Below, piece after piece: positions 12,601 through 19,520 of a stretch of 64,000 nucleotides of DNA; position 1 is the first letter of the stretch; each line of letters begins with the position of its first letter. Source of the DNA: Paenibacillus dendritiformis (GTDB taxonomy: Bacteria; Bacillota; Bacilli; Paenibacillales; Paenibacillaceae). Where the stretch lies: assembly GCF_021654795.1 (NCBI RefSeq), contig NZ_AP025344.1, positions 5,503,501 to 5,567,500 of the forward strand. Reading direction: 5' to 3'. Made by a program: the position numbers and the translations under genes. The notes beneath the pieces are model-generated. The model was not told the origin of the DNA, did not search any database, and worked only from the letters and a program-made list of their open reading frames with translations.

Positions 12601-15600
12601 CGTTTGATGCGCTGGCGCTGCTCCTCGGATTGCTGCCACACGGCGTAATCCTTGTATTGAATCCGCAGCTCCGGCAATTCTTCTCCATTGTAAAGCCGCA
12701 CGAATTCGCGCAGCAGCACGTCCATGGAAAGGCCGTCCGAACCAATATGATGTATATCCAGCGCGAGCAGGAATTTCTCTTTCTCCAGTTCGATCAGCAG
12801 GGCGCGCAGCAAAGGCGGCTGGGCCAAGTCAAAAGGCTGAATGAAGCCTTCAAGAATAGCCGCAACCTGATCTTCGCTTGCTTGAAGCTTCTGGACCTTA
12901 AAAGCTGCGAGCGGATGAATTCGCTGAACCGGCTCCCCATTCACGATTTCAAAACCGGTGCGCAGCATATCGTGCCGGTTCACCAAAGTAGTCAGCGCCT
13001 TTTCCAATTTGACCTCGTTCAAAGCCCCCTCCAATTGCAAGGCGCTTGGGAGGTTGTAATTCAGCTCCGAGCCATCCAGCTGGTGCAGGACGTACAGCCT
13101 TTTTTGCGCGGAGGAAACCGGATAGTACGCTTTCTCTTCCGCTTTCGGAATCGAGCTGTGCCGCGTTTCCTCCAAGCTGGCAATAGCCCCGGCCATCGAC
13201 TCTACCGTCGTATAGCGGAACACATCGCGCAGCGGAAGTTCGACGTTCATTTCCTTCCGAATCTTGCTGACAAGGTTCGTCGCCCGCAAGGAGTGGCCTC
13301 CGAGCTCGAAGAAATTGTCCAGGACTCCAATGCCGGAGTAACCCAGCACTTCCTCCCAGATCTTCACAAGCTGGGACTCCGTCCGGTTACGCGGCGCTAC
13401 GTATTCGACGCCCGTTTGCAAGCCGCCTTGCGGCTCCGGCAGCGCTTTGCGGTCCACTTTGCCGTTGGACGTCAGCGGCATGCGCTCCAGCTGCACGAAG
13501 TACGACGGGATCATGTACCCCGGCATTCCCTGGGCCAGCGAGGTTCTCATTTCACTGACCGTCAGCATCCGGTCCGCCACAAAGTAGGCGACAAGCGCCT
13601 TCTCGCCCCCGCCGTCCTGACGGGCGAGCACCACCGCTTCTTCCACGCCCTCGACGTTCAGAAGCTGCGTCTCGATTTCGTCCAGCTCGATCCGGTACCC
13701 GCGGATTTTGACCTGGTGGTCGATCCGGCCCAGGTATTCGATGTTGCCGTCCGGCAGCCAAGCCCCCAAGTCGCCCGAGCGGTACAGCTTCTCCCCCTCC
13801 GCAAACGGGGAATCGACGAACTTCTCCGCCGTCAGATCCGGACGGTTCAGGTATCCTCTCGCCAGGCCTTCCCCGGCCACGTACATTTCGCCCGCTACGC
13901 CGATCGGCACTGGGCGGCGGTTTTCATCCAGGACGTACACCTTCAGCGTCGGGATCGGCTTGCCGATATTGCTCTTCGCCGCCTCCATTTCGACCCGCGT
14001 AATTTCCTTATACGTCACGTGAACCGTCGTCTCGGTAATGCCGTACATATTGATCAGCTTCGTCTCCGGGTACTTCGTCTTGAAGCCCTTGAGCAGCAGC
14101 GGACTCAGCGCTTCGCCCCCGAAGATGACGTTGCGAATCCGCAGATCGTACGGATGATCCGCCAAGACCTCACGCAGCAGCTGGTAGAAGTACGTTGGCG
14201 TCTGGTTCAAAATCGTGACCTGTTCGCGGCCCAGCAGCGCCAGGAAATCGGCCGGATTTTTCGCCGTGAGCGGCGGTACGATGACCAGCTTGCCTCCGTA
14301 CAGCAGCGCTCCGTACATTTCCCAGACGGAGAAATCGAAGCAGAACGAGTGGAACAGCGTCCACGTGTCGGACGGCCCGAAGTCGAACAGGTTCTTTTCG
14401 TTGAACAGGAGGCGCACCACGTTCTTATGCTCGATCAGCGTTCCTTTCGGTCTGCCGGTCGTTCCCGACGTGTAGATGACATAAGCCAGGTTGCCCGGTC
14501 CGGAAATCGGTTCCAGGTTCAAAGCGTCCAGCGCACCTTCGGAGTCCGCCCCTCTGTCGCCCCAAACGAAATCATCCAATTCGAGGCGCGTTCCTGCGAA
14601 GTCGGTCTTCTCGTGCAGATGCTTTTGAATCAGCAATAACGGCGCGCCCGAATCCTCGATCATGAAGCGGATGCGCTCCTCCGGGTAGTCGGGATCGACA
14701 GGCACGTAGGCTCCGCCCGCTTTGAGAATCGCCAGAATGCCGACGACCATATCGAGCGAGCATTCGGCCAGAATCGCTACCAGCTGGTCCGCTTCTACTC
14801 CCGTCTCCCGCAGCTTCCGCGCAAGGCGGTTGGATCGCTCGTTCAGCTCGCGGTAGGTCAGCTGCCGCTCGTTCATGACGGCGGCCACGTTGTCCGGGTA
14901 AAGCTCTGCCTGCTCTTCGAACAAGCCATGAATCGTCTGCTGCCGCGGGTAGTCCGCCTCCGAATCGTTGAAACCGCGCACCAGCTCGCGGATTTCCTCC
15001 TCCGTGAGCATTTCCAGCGAGGCAATATCCCCGTCCGGCGCTGCTGCGATGGTTTCTAACAGCTTGTCATAATGTTTGGCGAACCGCTCCGCGGTCTCCT
15101 GTTTATACAAAGCCGTTGCGTACTCCAACCGGCATTCGAGCTGACCATCCAGCTCCGAAATGTCTAGGAGCAGCTCGAACTTGGATGTTCGGTTTTCCAG
15201 CGGATAAAACGATTGCTCCAGACCCTCGACGACAATTTGCTCGTTCTCCGTATTTTGCAGGGAGAAGAACGTATCAAAGAGCGGATTCCGACCAGTCGCG
15301 CGCGGAATGTGAAGACTTTCCACCAAGTCTTCAAACAAATAATTTTGGTGTTCGAAAGCCCCGAGCGTGATGTCCTTGATTTCTTCCAGGTACGAAAGGT
15401 ACGGCTTGGAACGCTCCGGACGGCTGCGAATGGCCAGCGTATTGATAAACATTCCTACGATCGGCTGCACTTCTTCCTGCGTTCTTCCGGCAATCGGCGT
15501 TCCGACGATCAGATCTTCCTGACCCGAATATTTATGCATAAGGATGGAGTAAGCCGACAGCAGCACCATGTACAGGGTCGTCCCCGTCCGTGCCGCCAGC

Positions 15601-18600
15601 TCCTTCAGCTTCTCCGTCCGCTCTTTCCCGATATAAAACTTCACGGTCCGGCCATCAAAGCTTTGCACCGCTGGCCGCGGGAAGTCCGTCGGCAGCTCCA
15701 AGACCGGCAGCTCGCCTGACAATTGTTCCAGCCAGTACTCCTTCTGCGGCTGGAGCATCTGCCCGTAAGCTTCGGAATGCTGCCAAACGGCATAATCTTT
15801 GTATTGAATGCGCAGCGGAGCCAGCTCTTCGCCCCGATACAGGCGGCTGAACTCGTCGAAGAGCAGCGCTGTCGATATGCCGTCCGAGACGATATGGTGC
15901 ATATCGAACAGCAGAATGTGGCGATCCTCGGCGACTTCGATCAGGCCGATGCGGAGAAGTGGCGGCTTGGTCAGATCAAACGGGCGATAGTAAGCTTCCA
16001 CCACTTGGTCCACTTCCCGCTCGCTCGCCTGGAAATAATCCACAGCAAACTCCACCTCGTCATAGATGCGCTGCACAAGCTCGCCTTGAACCTGCTCGAT
16101 CCCGGTACGCAGCGTCTCATGGCGCTGAATCAGCGCCCGGAATGCGTGCTCGGCGCGCATGCGGTCCAGCTTGCCTTCGAGAAGAAGCGCCGCCGACATA
16201 TTGTAGCTGCGCTCGGCCCCCTCAAGCTGGCGCAGGACGTACAGACGCTTTTGCTCGGATGAAACCGGATAGTACTCGGCCTCAGCCGCCTTTGTAATTT
16301 CATACGTCTCCTGCTGCTTTAAACCGCCGATTCTTTGGGCCAGCTGTTTGATCGTGGTGTAGCGGAAAACGTCCCGCAGCGGAACCTCGACTTGCAGCTC
16401 TTTCCGAATCTTGGAAACCAGCGTGGAGGCCCGCAAGGAATGACCACCCAGGTCAAAGAAATCGTCTTCGATTCCAACTCGCGCAATACCCAGCACCTGC
16501 TGCCAAATGAGAGCAAGTCTTGTTTCCAGCGTTGTGCGAGGAGCCACATACTCACGGCCTGCTTCTACCTCTCCGGTCGGTTCAGGCAGCGCTTTACGGT
16601 CAATTTTGCCGTTCGGAGTAAGTGGAAGCTTATCAAGAGACACCAGCCGGGCCGGGATCATATGGGTCGGCAGCTCTTGCTTCAATTGGGACAGCAGATC
16701 GCTCAGCTGCAAGGAAGCATCCGCCGCCACGTAGCCGCACAAATACTTTTGCCCCTGTTCATCCGTACGGTCAGTCACCACAGCCTGCTTGACGCCCGGG
16801 AAACGCAGCAGGGCCGTTTCAATTTCGCCGAGTTCAATCCGGAACCCGCGAATTTTCACCTGATAGTCGATCCGGCCGATGAAGTCAACGTTGCCGTCTT
16901 CCAGCCAGCGGGCCAAATCGCCTGTACGGTACAGACGTTCGCCCGGCACAAACGGGCTGTCCACAAATTTCTCGGCGTTAAGGTCCGGACGGTTCCAGTA
17001 CCCGCGGGCCACCCCGGCGCCGCCGATGACAAGCTCGCCCGGAACCCCTACAGGAACCGGATTTAAAGCGGAATCGACAATGTAAAACCGGGCGTTCAGC
17101 CAAGCTTTGCCGATCGGCACATGGCCCGATGGCGGCAGCTTGTCCAGCGTCTCATCGTAAAAGCTGCTGTCAATGGCCGCTTCGGTAACGCCATAGCTGT
17201 TGATGATGCGGAATTGTCCGCCGAATCTTTCCTGCAGCAACCGGTAATCGGTGACACTGCAAGCATCCGAGCTGGTAATCAGCAACTGCATGGAGCTAAC
17301 GTCCAGCCCTTCTTCATAAATATGCTGCATGAACGGCAGGATGAGCGCAGGCGTCGATTCGAATACCGTAATGTCTTGCTCCCGAATCCAGCCGTATAAG
17401 CGGTTCGGATCAATCCGGTCGTCCTTCGGCACAATCACCATCGTGCCTCCGTTATACAGCGTCCGCGCGATGTCTCCGACGAACACGTCAAACGAGAAGC
17501 TGGCCAGCTGCAGCAGCCGCACCGGGAACTGATCCAAGCGGTACTCGCGGCGATACGCATCCGCCGTATTCACGAGACTGCCGTGCTCGATCATGACGCC
17601 TTTCGGGCGTCCCGTCGTACCCGAGGTGTAAATGACATAAGCCAAGTCTTGCGGGGCGCTGCCGGCAGATTCAAATTCCCTGGCTAAGGCATCCCCCTTA
17701 TAAATATGTTCATCGTCCATGGCATAGACAGCTTGAAGCTTCAGCCGGTCATCGGCCAACCAACCTTCGGCCCGCTCCAACAGATGACGCTGCGTAAGCA
17801 GCACCGATGCTTCGCTATCGCTGAGCATATACTCAATCCGCTCCGCTGGATAATCGGGATCCAGCGGTACATAGGCTCCGCCTGCTTTCCACACGGCGAG
17901 CACCCCGACCAGCAGTTCCACCGAACGCTCCGCCCAGATCCCCGTAATCGTCTCCCTTCCTACGCCCTGTTCGCGAAGGAGAGAAGCCAGCCGCTCGGCG
18001 CGTTCGTTCAATTCGCCGTAGGTCAGCTGCTTGTCCATGTAGACGACTGCCGGATGATCCGGAATTTCCCGGACAAACTTTTCAACATACCGATGAAAGG
18101 CTTCCCACTCGCTCAGCCCTGTCACCGGCGGATTAAAAACGCCCAGAATGCGGTGCCTCTCCTCATCGCTCAGCAGAGAAATCTCGCGTACCGGCAGTTC
18201 TGGAGTCTGAAGAAACTGATCCAGAACGGTTACATACTGTTCCATAATCCGATCAATCTCGGCCGTCTCGAACAAGCCGGTACGATAGGAAGCATGGAGA
18301 ATGACATGGCCTTCAGTCAGCATATGGTCGAAGCGCAGCAGCAGATCATCCATCTCGTGCTTAGCGAAGTGAGCCTCCAGGCGTACCTTGATTTCTTCGT
18401 ATTCCACGATTTTCAAAGGCAGATATTCCAGAGACGTGCGGAACAGCCCCGAAAGATCATTGCGACCGTGTTGTTCGCGTAAATCCTGGATCAATTGGTT
18501 ATAAGGGTATTTCTGATGCCGCAGATCCGCCGTATTCTCCTTGGAAACCGCTTGGATCAAGGAAAGCACGTCCCCGTCTGGATTCAGATGAATCCGCGTA

Positions 18601-19481
18601 GCCACGGTGCTGACGAACATCCCGATCGTTTCTTTTTCCTTTTTGCTGGTGCGATTGGCGAAAACCGTGCCAACCGGAACATCGGTGCTGTCGGTCAGCT
18701 TGTACAATAAGGCGTACATGGCAGACAGAAATAACGTATATAAGCTGACCTGATATTGTTCGCTGAAGGCCAAAATGCGTTCATACCGGGAACCGTCCAA
18801 AGTGATGGACAGTTTATTGGATTCGCTGCCGATCGCGAATGGCGGATATGATTTAATGCCGGTCGTTTCAGGCAAAGTGCTGTACTTCGTCAGCCAGTAT
18901 TCCTTGCCTTTTTGATAACGCTGCGATTGCTCATATTCACGCTCCGCGGAAATATAATCCAGATAGGAAGGGGCCTGGTAACTGCTGGAGATGCCTTTGC
19001 GCAGTTCCAGGTATTTTTCCATCACCGCATGCAGCAAAGCAGTGACGGACAAGCCGTCGGCGATAATATGATTTATCGTCAAATTGAGCCATACCTGGCC
19101 GTTCGCGAAATGGATAATCGTAAATTGGTGGAGGTGTTCGTCAAACACGCTGGCCGGCTTTTCGCTTACTTCTTTCACCCAAGCATAGAATTGTTCGGTT
19201 GTGCCTATTTCGAGGCGGCTTATCCTGGCTTGGACATTTTCCGGCTCTTCGAACCACTGCGTTGGATTTTGCAAATCTCCGCTAATGCGGATTCGGAAAG
19301 CGTCATAGGTTTTGACGATCTCTGCCGCCGCTTGCTCCAGAAGCTGTGTGTCGATCTCGCCCGTAATTTGGTAGGTTGCGGAAAGCATCGTGATGGACGT
19401 TCCCGGATTCATAATTTCCATGAACCATATTCGGCGCTGGGCTTGCGTTAATCCATATTGCTTGTTGGTATTCACTTTCAC
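609..19481 (-). CDS. pmxE: Polymyxin synthetase PmxE, modules 1-5 (acyl-Dab-Thr-D-Dab-Dab-Dab)
   Basis: Non-ribosomal peptide synthetase of 6290 residues that starts polymyxin assembly. Approximate domain order: C1 10-440, A1 460-960, T1 (Ser about 1012); C2, A2 1500-2000, T2 about 2060; C3, A3 2580-3100, T3 (GGDS about 3153), E3 3210-3640; C4, A4 4120-4650, T4 about 4713; C5, A5 5210-5740, T5 about 5793; final C6 5840-6270. Specificity residues (GrsA positions 235-331): A1 and A3 DVGEISSID, A4 and A5 DVGEISAID (both the Dab type of polymyxin synthetases), A2 DFWNIGMVH (Thr). The E domain in module 3 predicts D-Dab3. C1 is the lipo-initiating C domain and has NHIIADG in place of HHxxxDG. The terminal C6 has an intact HHIVTDG and should pass the pentapeptide to PmxA. 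The start is GTG with GGGAGG 7 bases upstream. The gene lies 39 bases after pmxD with no promoter visible between, so it is probably co-transcribed. Length and architecture match known PmxE. Confidence 0.95.
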   Translation of the reverse strand: MKVNTNKQYGLTQAQRRIWFMEIMNPGTSITMLSATYQITGEIDTQLLEQAAAEIVKTYDAFRIRISGDLQNPTQWFEEPENVQARISRLEIGTTEQFYAWVKEVSEKPASVFDEHLHQFTIIHFANGQVWLNLTINHIIADGLSVTALLHAVMEKYLELRKGISSSYQAPSYLDYISAEREYEQSQRYQKGKEYWLTKYSTLPETTGIKSYPPFAIGSESNKLSITLDGSRYERILAFSEQYQVSLYTLFLSAMYALLYKLTDSTDVPVGTVFANRTSKKEKETIGMFVSTVATRIHLNPDGDVLSLIQAVSKENTADLRHQKYPYNQLIQDLREQHGRNDLSGLFRTSLEYLPLKIVEYEEIKVRLEAHFAKHEMDDLLLRFDHMLTEGHVILHASYRTGLFETAEIDRIMEQYVTVLDQFLQTPELPVREISLLSDEERHRILGVFNPPVTGLSEWEAFHRYVEKFVREIPDHPAVVYMDKQLTYGELNERAERLASLLREQGVGRETITGIWAERSVELLVGVLAVWKAGGAYVPLDPDYPAERIEYMLSDSEASVLLTQRHLLERAEGWLADDRLKLQAVYAMDDEHIYKGDALAREFESAGSAPQDLAYVIYTSGTTGRPKGVMIEHGSLVNTADAYRREYRLDQFPVRLLQLASFSFDVFVGDIARTLYNGGTMVIVPKDDRIDPNRLYGWIREQDITVFESTPALILPFMQHIYEEGLDVSSMQLLITSSDACSVTDYRLLQERFGGQFRIINSYGVTEAAIDSSFYDETLDKLPPSGHVPIGKAWLNARFYIVDSALNPVPVGVPGELVIGGAGVARGYWNRPDLNAEKFVDSPFVPGERLYRTGDLARWLEDGNVDFIGRIDYQVKIRGFRIELGEIETALLRFPGVKQAVVTDRTDEQGQKYLCGYVAADASLQLSDLLSQLKQELPTHMIPARLVSLDKLPLTPNGKIDRKALPEPTGEVEAGREYVAPRTTLETRLALIWQQVLGIARVGIEDDFFDLGGHSLRASTLVSKIRKELQVEVPLRDVFRYTTIKQLAQRIGGLKQQETYEITKAAEAEYYPVSSEQKRLYVLRQLEGAERSYNMSAALLLEGKLDRMRAEHAFRALIQRHETLRTGIEQVQGELVQRIYDEVEFAVDYFQASEREVDQVVEAYYRPFDLTKPPLLRIGLIEVAEDRHILLFDMHHIVSDGISTALLFDEFSRLYRGEELAPLRIQYKDYAVWQHSEAYGQMLQPQKEYWLEQLSGELPVLELPTDFPRPAVQSFDGRTVKFYIGKERTEKLKELAARTGTTLYMVLLSAYSILMHKYSGQEDLIVGTPIAGRTQEEVQPIVGMFINTLAIRSRPERSKPYLSYLEEIKDITLGAFEHQNYLFEDLVESLHIPRATGRNPLFDTFFSLQNTENEQIVVEGLEQSFYPLENRTSKFELLLDISELDGQLECRLEYATALYKQETAERFAKHYDKLLETIAAAPDGDIASLEMLTEEEIRELVRGFNDSEADYPRQQTIHGLFEEQAELYPDNVAAVMNERQLTYRELNERSNRLARKLRETGVEADQLVAILAECSLDMVVGILAILKAGGAYVPVDPDYPEERIRFMIEDSGAPLLLIQKHLHEKTDFAGTRLELDDFVWGDRGADSEGALDALNLEPISGPGNLAYVIYTSGTTGRPKGTLIEHKNVVRLLFNEKNLFDFGPSDTWTLFHSFCFDFSVWEMYGALLYGGKLVIVPPLTAKNPADFLALLGREQVTILNQTPTYFYQLLREVLADHPYDLRIRNVIFGGEALSPLLLKGFKTKYPETKLINMYGITETTVHVTYKEITRVEMEAAKSNIGKPIPTLKVYVLDENRRPVPIGVAGEMYVAGEGLARGYLNRPDLTAEKFVDSPFAEGEKLYRSGDLGAWLPDGNIEYLGRIDHQVKIRGYRIELDEIETQLLNVEGVEEAVVLARQDGGGEKALVAYFVADRMLTVSEMRTSLAQGMPGYMIPSYFVQLERMPLTSNGKVDRKALPEPQGGLQTGVEYVAPRNRTESQLVKIWEEVLGYSGIGVLDNFFELGGHSLRATNLVSKIRKEMNVELPLRDVFRYTTVESMAGAIASLEETRHSSIPKAEEKAYYPVSSAQKRLYVLHQLDGSELNYNLPSALQLEGALNEVKLEKALTTLVNRHDMLRTGFEIVNGEPVQRIHPLAAFKVQKLQASEDQVAAILEGFIQPFDLAQPPLLRALLIELEKEKFLLALDIHHIGSDGLSMDVLLREFVRLYNGEELPELRIQYKDYAVWQQSEEQRQRIKRQEEYWRGVFSSELPVLELPIDFSRPAVQQFDGQTLTFTLDAEKSEALKRLAGDSGATLYMLLLAAYSVLLHKYAGQEDIVVGTPIAARSHADLQPIIGMFVNTLALRLSPAAERTFLDYLQEVKETTLGAYEHQDYPFEELVEALQVRRDLSRNPLFDTMFSLQKHESLDVTLEGLQWSLFDIEEKTAKFDLSLDIVEADNELVCKIEYATSLFRQETMVRLAAHYEQLLASILAQPGARIADLDILTDSEKHDLLVGFDVSSSVLAKQPAAEGTGLEADESWRERTFHELFEEQAERTPGALAVVYEDSKLTYAELNAKANRLAYALRARGVKPEQVVGVLAGRSAELLIGVLAVWKAGGAYVPLDPDYPAERIEYMLADSGASVLLTQTRLLEQAEAWRSDGALALQTVLALDDAATYSLGASEAASAETSATAEAEKNVLAADLASNPANVNKPRDLAYVIYTSGTTGRPKGVAVEHRSLVNTAAGYRREYRLDQFPVRLLQLASFSFDVFVGDIARTLYNGGTMVIVPKDDRIDPTRLYGWIRDYAVTVFESTPALIVPFMEHVHAEGLDLSSMQLLITSSDACSVADYRTLQERFGSQFRIINSYGVTEAAIDSSFYDEPLEKLPKTGSVPIGKAWLNAKFYIVDANLKPVPVGVLGELIIGGAGVARGYLNRPDLTAEKFVDSPFAAGERLYRTGDLARWMPDGNVDFIGRIDNQVKIHGYRIELGEIEAAMQNVAGVRQALVIARTDERGQKYLCGYVVADSSFGLEGLVAHLDAALPSHMVPSRIMRLDQMPLTPNGKIDRKALPVPEGSIRAEAAYTAPRTPAEQALASVWQSVLGVDQVGTMDNFFAVGGDSIKALQVSSRLLQTGYKLVMKDLFHYPTISALSLQLQTAERTASQAEVTGEVILTPIQRWFFEQNPADVHHSNQAFMQFSKHGFDEEALRQAVRQLVVHHDALRTVYRQTENGYMAWNRGAGENEALFDLEVVDCKGVGDVKEAAEAKANAIQASIDLENGPLVKLGLFRCHDGDHLLIAIHHLVVDGVSWRILLEDFAAGYEQALQGQPIRLPLKTDSFQTWAKQLADYANGPAMESEREYWQHIEQLSYEPLPKDFEQGRSKLKDSGLVTVRWTAEETEQLLKQAHRAYHTEMNDLLLAALGLAVQAWSGRERVLVNLEGHGREDILPDVDITRTVGWFTSQFPVVLEPGHAQALGHQVKQVKESLRRIPNKGIGYGILRYLSVPRDGERFALEPEISFNYLGQFDQDYESSGSQPSPFSPGSDSSPNAVMEYVLDINGMVSEGVLELTIRYGETQYKRETVERLGTLLQSSLREVISHCVSKERPELTPSDVLLQDVTVEELERLAEHTAALGELENVYTLTPLQKGMLFHSLLDADSEAYFEQVTFDLYGSLNVEAFTQGLDTLVQRNEALRTNFITGWRDEPIQVVFRERKCEVYFEDIRSASDEDPAKTIAGFVSADKANKFDLARGSLMRVTVLRTGGESYHVIWSHHHILMDGWCMSFMIKEVFDTYFAFQEKRTPELPPVTSYSRYIEWLEAQDAAKASRYWSEYLAGYDQQTKLPQEKTQLKQGAFEAAEFDVELSKELTGQIKRVARQQQVTLNTFMQTVWGLVLQVYNNSEDVVFGSVVSGRPAEIPGIESMIGLFINTIPVRIQAKAEETVADILRKIQDQALASGAYETFPLFEIQSVSEQKRDLINHIMVFENYPMEEQIEQVVGGDKEALKIANIQSPEQTNYDLDITVIPEEHILLRFTYNALTFREEDIRLIHGHFAQALEKVAANPNIRVNELELLTAAEKDQILGAFNPAQPEAAPAAAFHRLFEEQAERTPEAEAVVCENDRLTYAELNERANRLAATLRASGIGRESIVGILAERSVDLLVAVLAVWKAGGAYVPLDPDYPADRVRFMLEDSGAKVLLTQMPLRERAEAWLGEEELALAAVLYLDDEAPYSEERANAPIGSGMVSGKRTDAVDDGDETHPNVGTDSFHEARPEDLAYVIYTSGTTGKPKGVMIEHRSLVNTAAGYRREYRLDQFPVRLLQLASFSFDVFVGDIARTLYNGGAMVIVPKDDRIDPSRLHYWMERERVTVFESTPALIVPFLEYVHEQRLDMSGMELLITSSDSCSVADYRTLQERFGSLFRIINAYGVTEAAIDSSFYDEDLAKLPRTGHVPIGKAWLNAKFYIVDAHLNPVPVGVLGELVIGGAGVARGYLNRPELTEEKFVDSPFAAGERLYRTGDLARWMEDGNVDFIGRIDNQAKIRGYRIETGEVEAKLLSAGGVKEAVVVVREDQEGQKALCAYYTAEEGLTAADLKRAMASELPGYMIPSYFVELERLPLTPNGKIDRKALPAPEGGAGGGREYVAPRTELEAKLAVIWQEVLVREKAVGVTDNFFDLGGHSLRATTLVSKMHKELGVEFPLRDVFRYSTVEEMAAAMERLEIGSFTAIPAAEPSEYYPLSSAQKRLYILNQLEGAELSYNIPGAMLLEGELDRQRFEEAFRGLVARHETLRTGFEMVKGEAVQRIYEEAAFQVEYVRISGEQAEETVRQFVRPFDLAKPPLLRVGLAELAPDRHILMFDTHHIVSDGVSIDVLIEEFVRLYSGEQLEPLRIQYKDYAVWQQSDEQKAQLAKQEAYWLDMFRGELPVLELPTDYPRPAMQSYEGRTLQLFMHKEKSEGLKRLAAENGATLYMVLLAGYTILLQKYTGQEDVVVGTPIAGRNHSDVQPLIGMFVNTLAIRSYPAAGKTFLDYLKEIKQTTLGAFEHQNYPFEELVDKVNVARDLSRNPLFDTMFALQNTENLEIQLPGLHLSTYASEEIVSKFDLSLDVTEIEEGLEYLFEYATALYKTETVEKLAAHYLQLLESILRNPSATIAELGILTPAEKEQILGAFNPTQPEAAPAAAFHRLFEEQAERTPEAEAVVYENERLTYAELNERANRLAATLRASGIGRESIVGILAERSVDLLVAVLAVWKAGGAYVPLDPDYPADRVRFMLEDSGAKVLLTQMPLRERAEAWLGEEELALAAVLYLDDEASYSEERANAPIGSGMVSGKLTDAVDDGDESHQHVGTDSFHEARPEDLAYVIYTSGTTGRPKGVMIEHRSLVNTAAGYRREYRLDQFPVRLLQLASFSFDVFVGDIARTLYNGGTMVIVPKDDRIDPSRLHHWMERERVTIVESTPALIGPFLEYVHEQRLDMSGMELLITSSDSCSVADYRTLQERFGSLFRIINAYGVTEAAIDSSFYDEPLEKLPKTGSVPIGKAWLNAKFYIVDAHLNPVPVGVLGELVIGGAGVARGYLNRPELTEEKFVDSPFAAGERLYRTGDLARWMEDGNVDFIGRIDNQAKIRGYRIEMGEVEAKMLSAGGVKEAVVVVREDQEGQKALCAYYTAEEGLTAADLKRAISSELPGYMIPSYFVELERLPLTPNGKIDRKALPAPEGGAGGGREYVAPRTELEATLAAIWQDVLGPVTIGVTDNFFDLGGHSLRATTLVSKVHKELSVDLPLRDVFRHSTIEAMAEAISQLERQEHLSIPVLDKRDYYPLSSVQKRLYIQQQMEGAELSYNMSGMTVLVGRLERKQFEAALKGLIARHEILRTGFEMVDGEPVQRIYPDLKFAVEYTKATESETKSIADGFVRVFDLERPPLLRVGLVEWEAERHLLMLDIHHIVTDGMSMGIFVAELLRLYNGETLEPLRIQYKEFAAWQQSEPVKERLKRQEAYWLDVLEGELPTLELPTDFVRPAARSFEGDVLPFSIDKQMTDSLQRIADENGATLYMVLSAAYSILLSKYSGQEDFIVGTPVSGRTHADLEPLIGMFVNTLAIRHYPSGEKTFLAYLNEVKETMLGAYDHQDYPFEELVKKLQAPRDQSRNPVFDVVFALETNEDNVPSFGDIKIESYPETHTVSQFDLTLVISLLDEGMNGQFEYATKLFTRNLIDNFAQDLLAIITQICEQPSVLLKDISLNGQSEQEQDVLEAIDIIF
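13232..14948. repeat. Near-identical Thr-module DNA block, copy in pmxE module 2
   Basis: A block covering the end of T2 and nearly all of A2 aligns without indels to 34473-36189 (offset 21241). Only scattered substitutions were seen on line-by-line reading. Both copies encode AECS where the pmxB copy encodes AERS. Boundaries are sharp. Confidence 0.85.
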
Positions 19482-19520
19482 ATCGACACCCTCCCGGTTT
19501 AGAGATTGTTTGTAGATAGG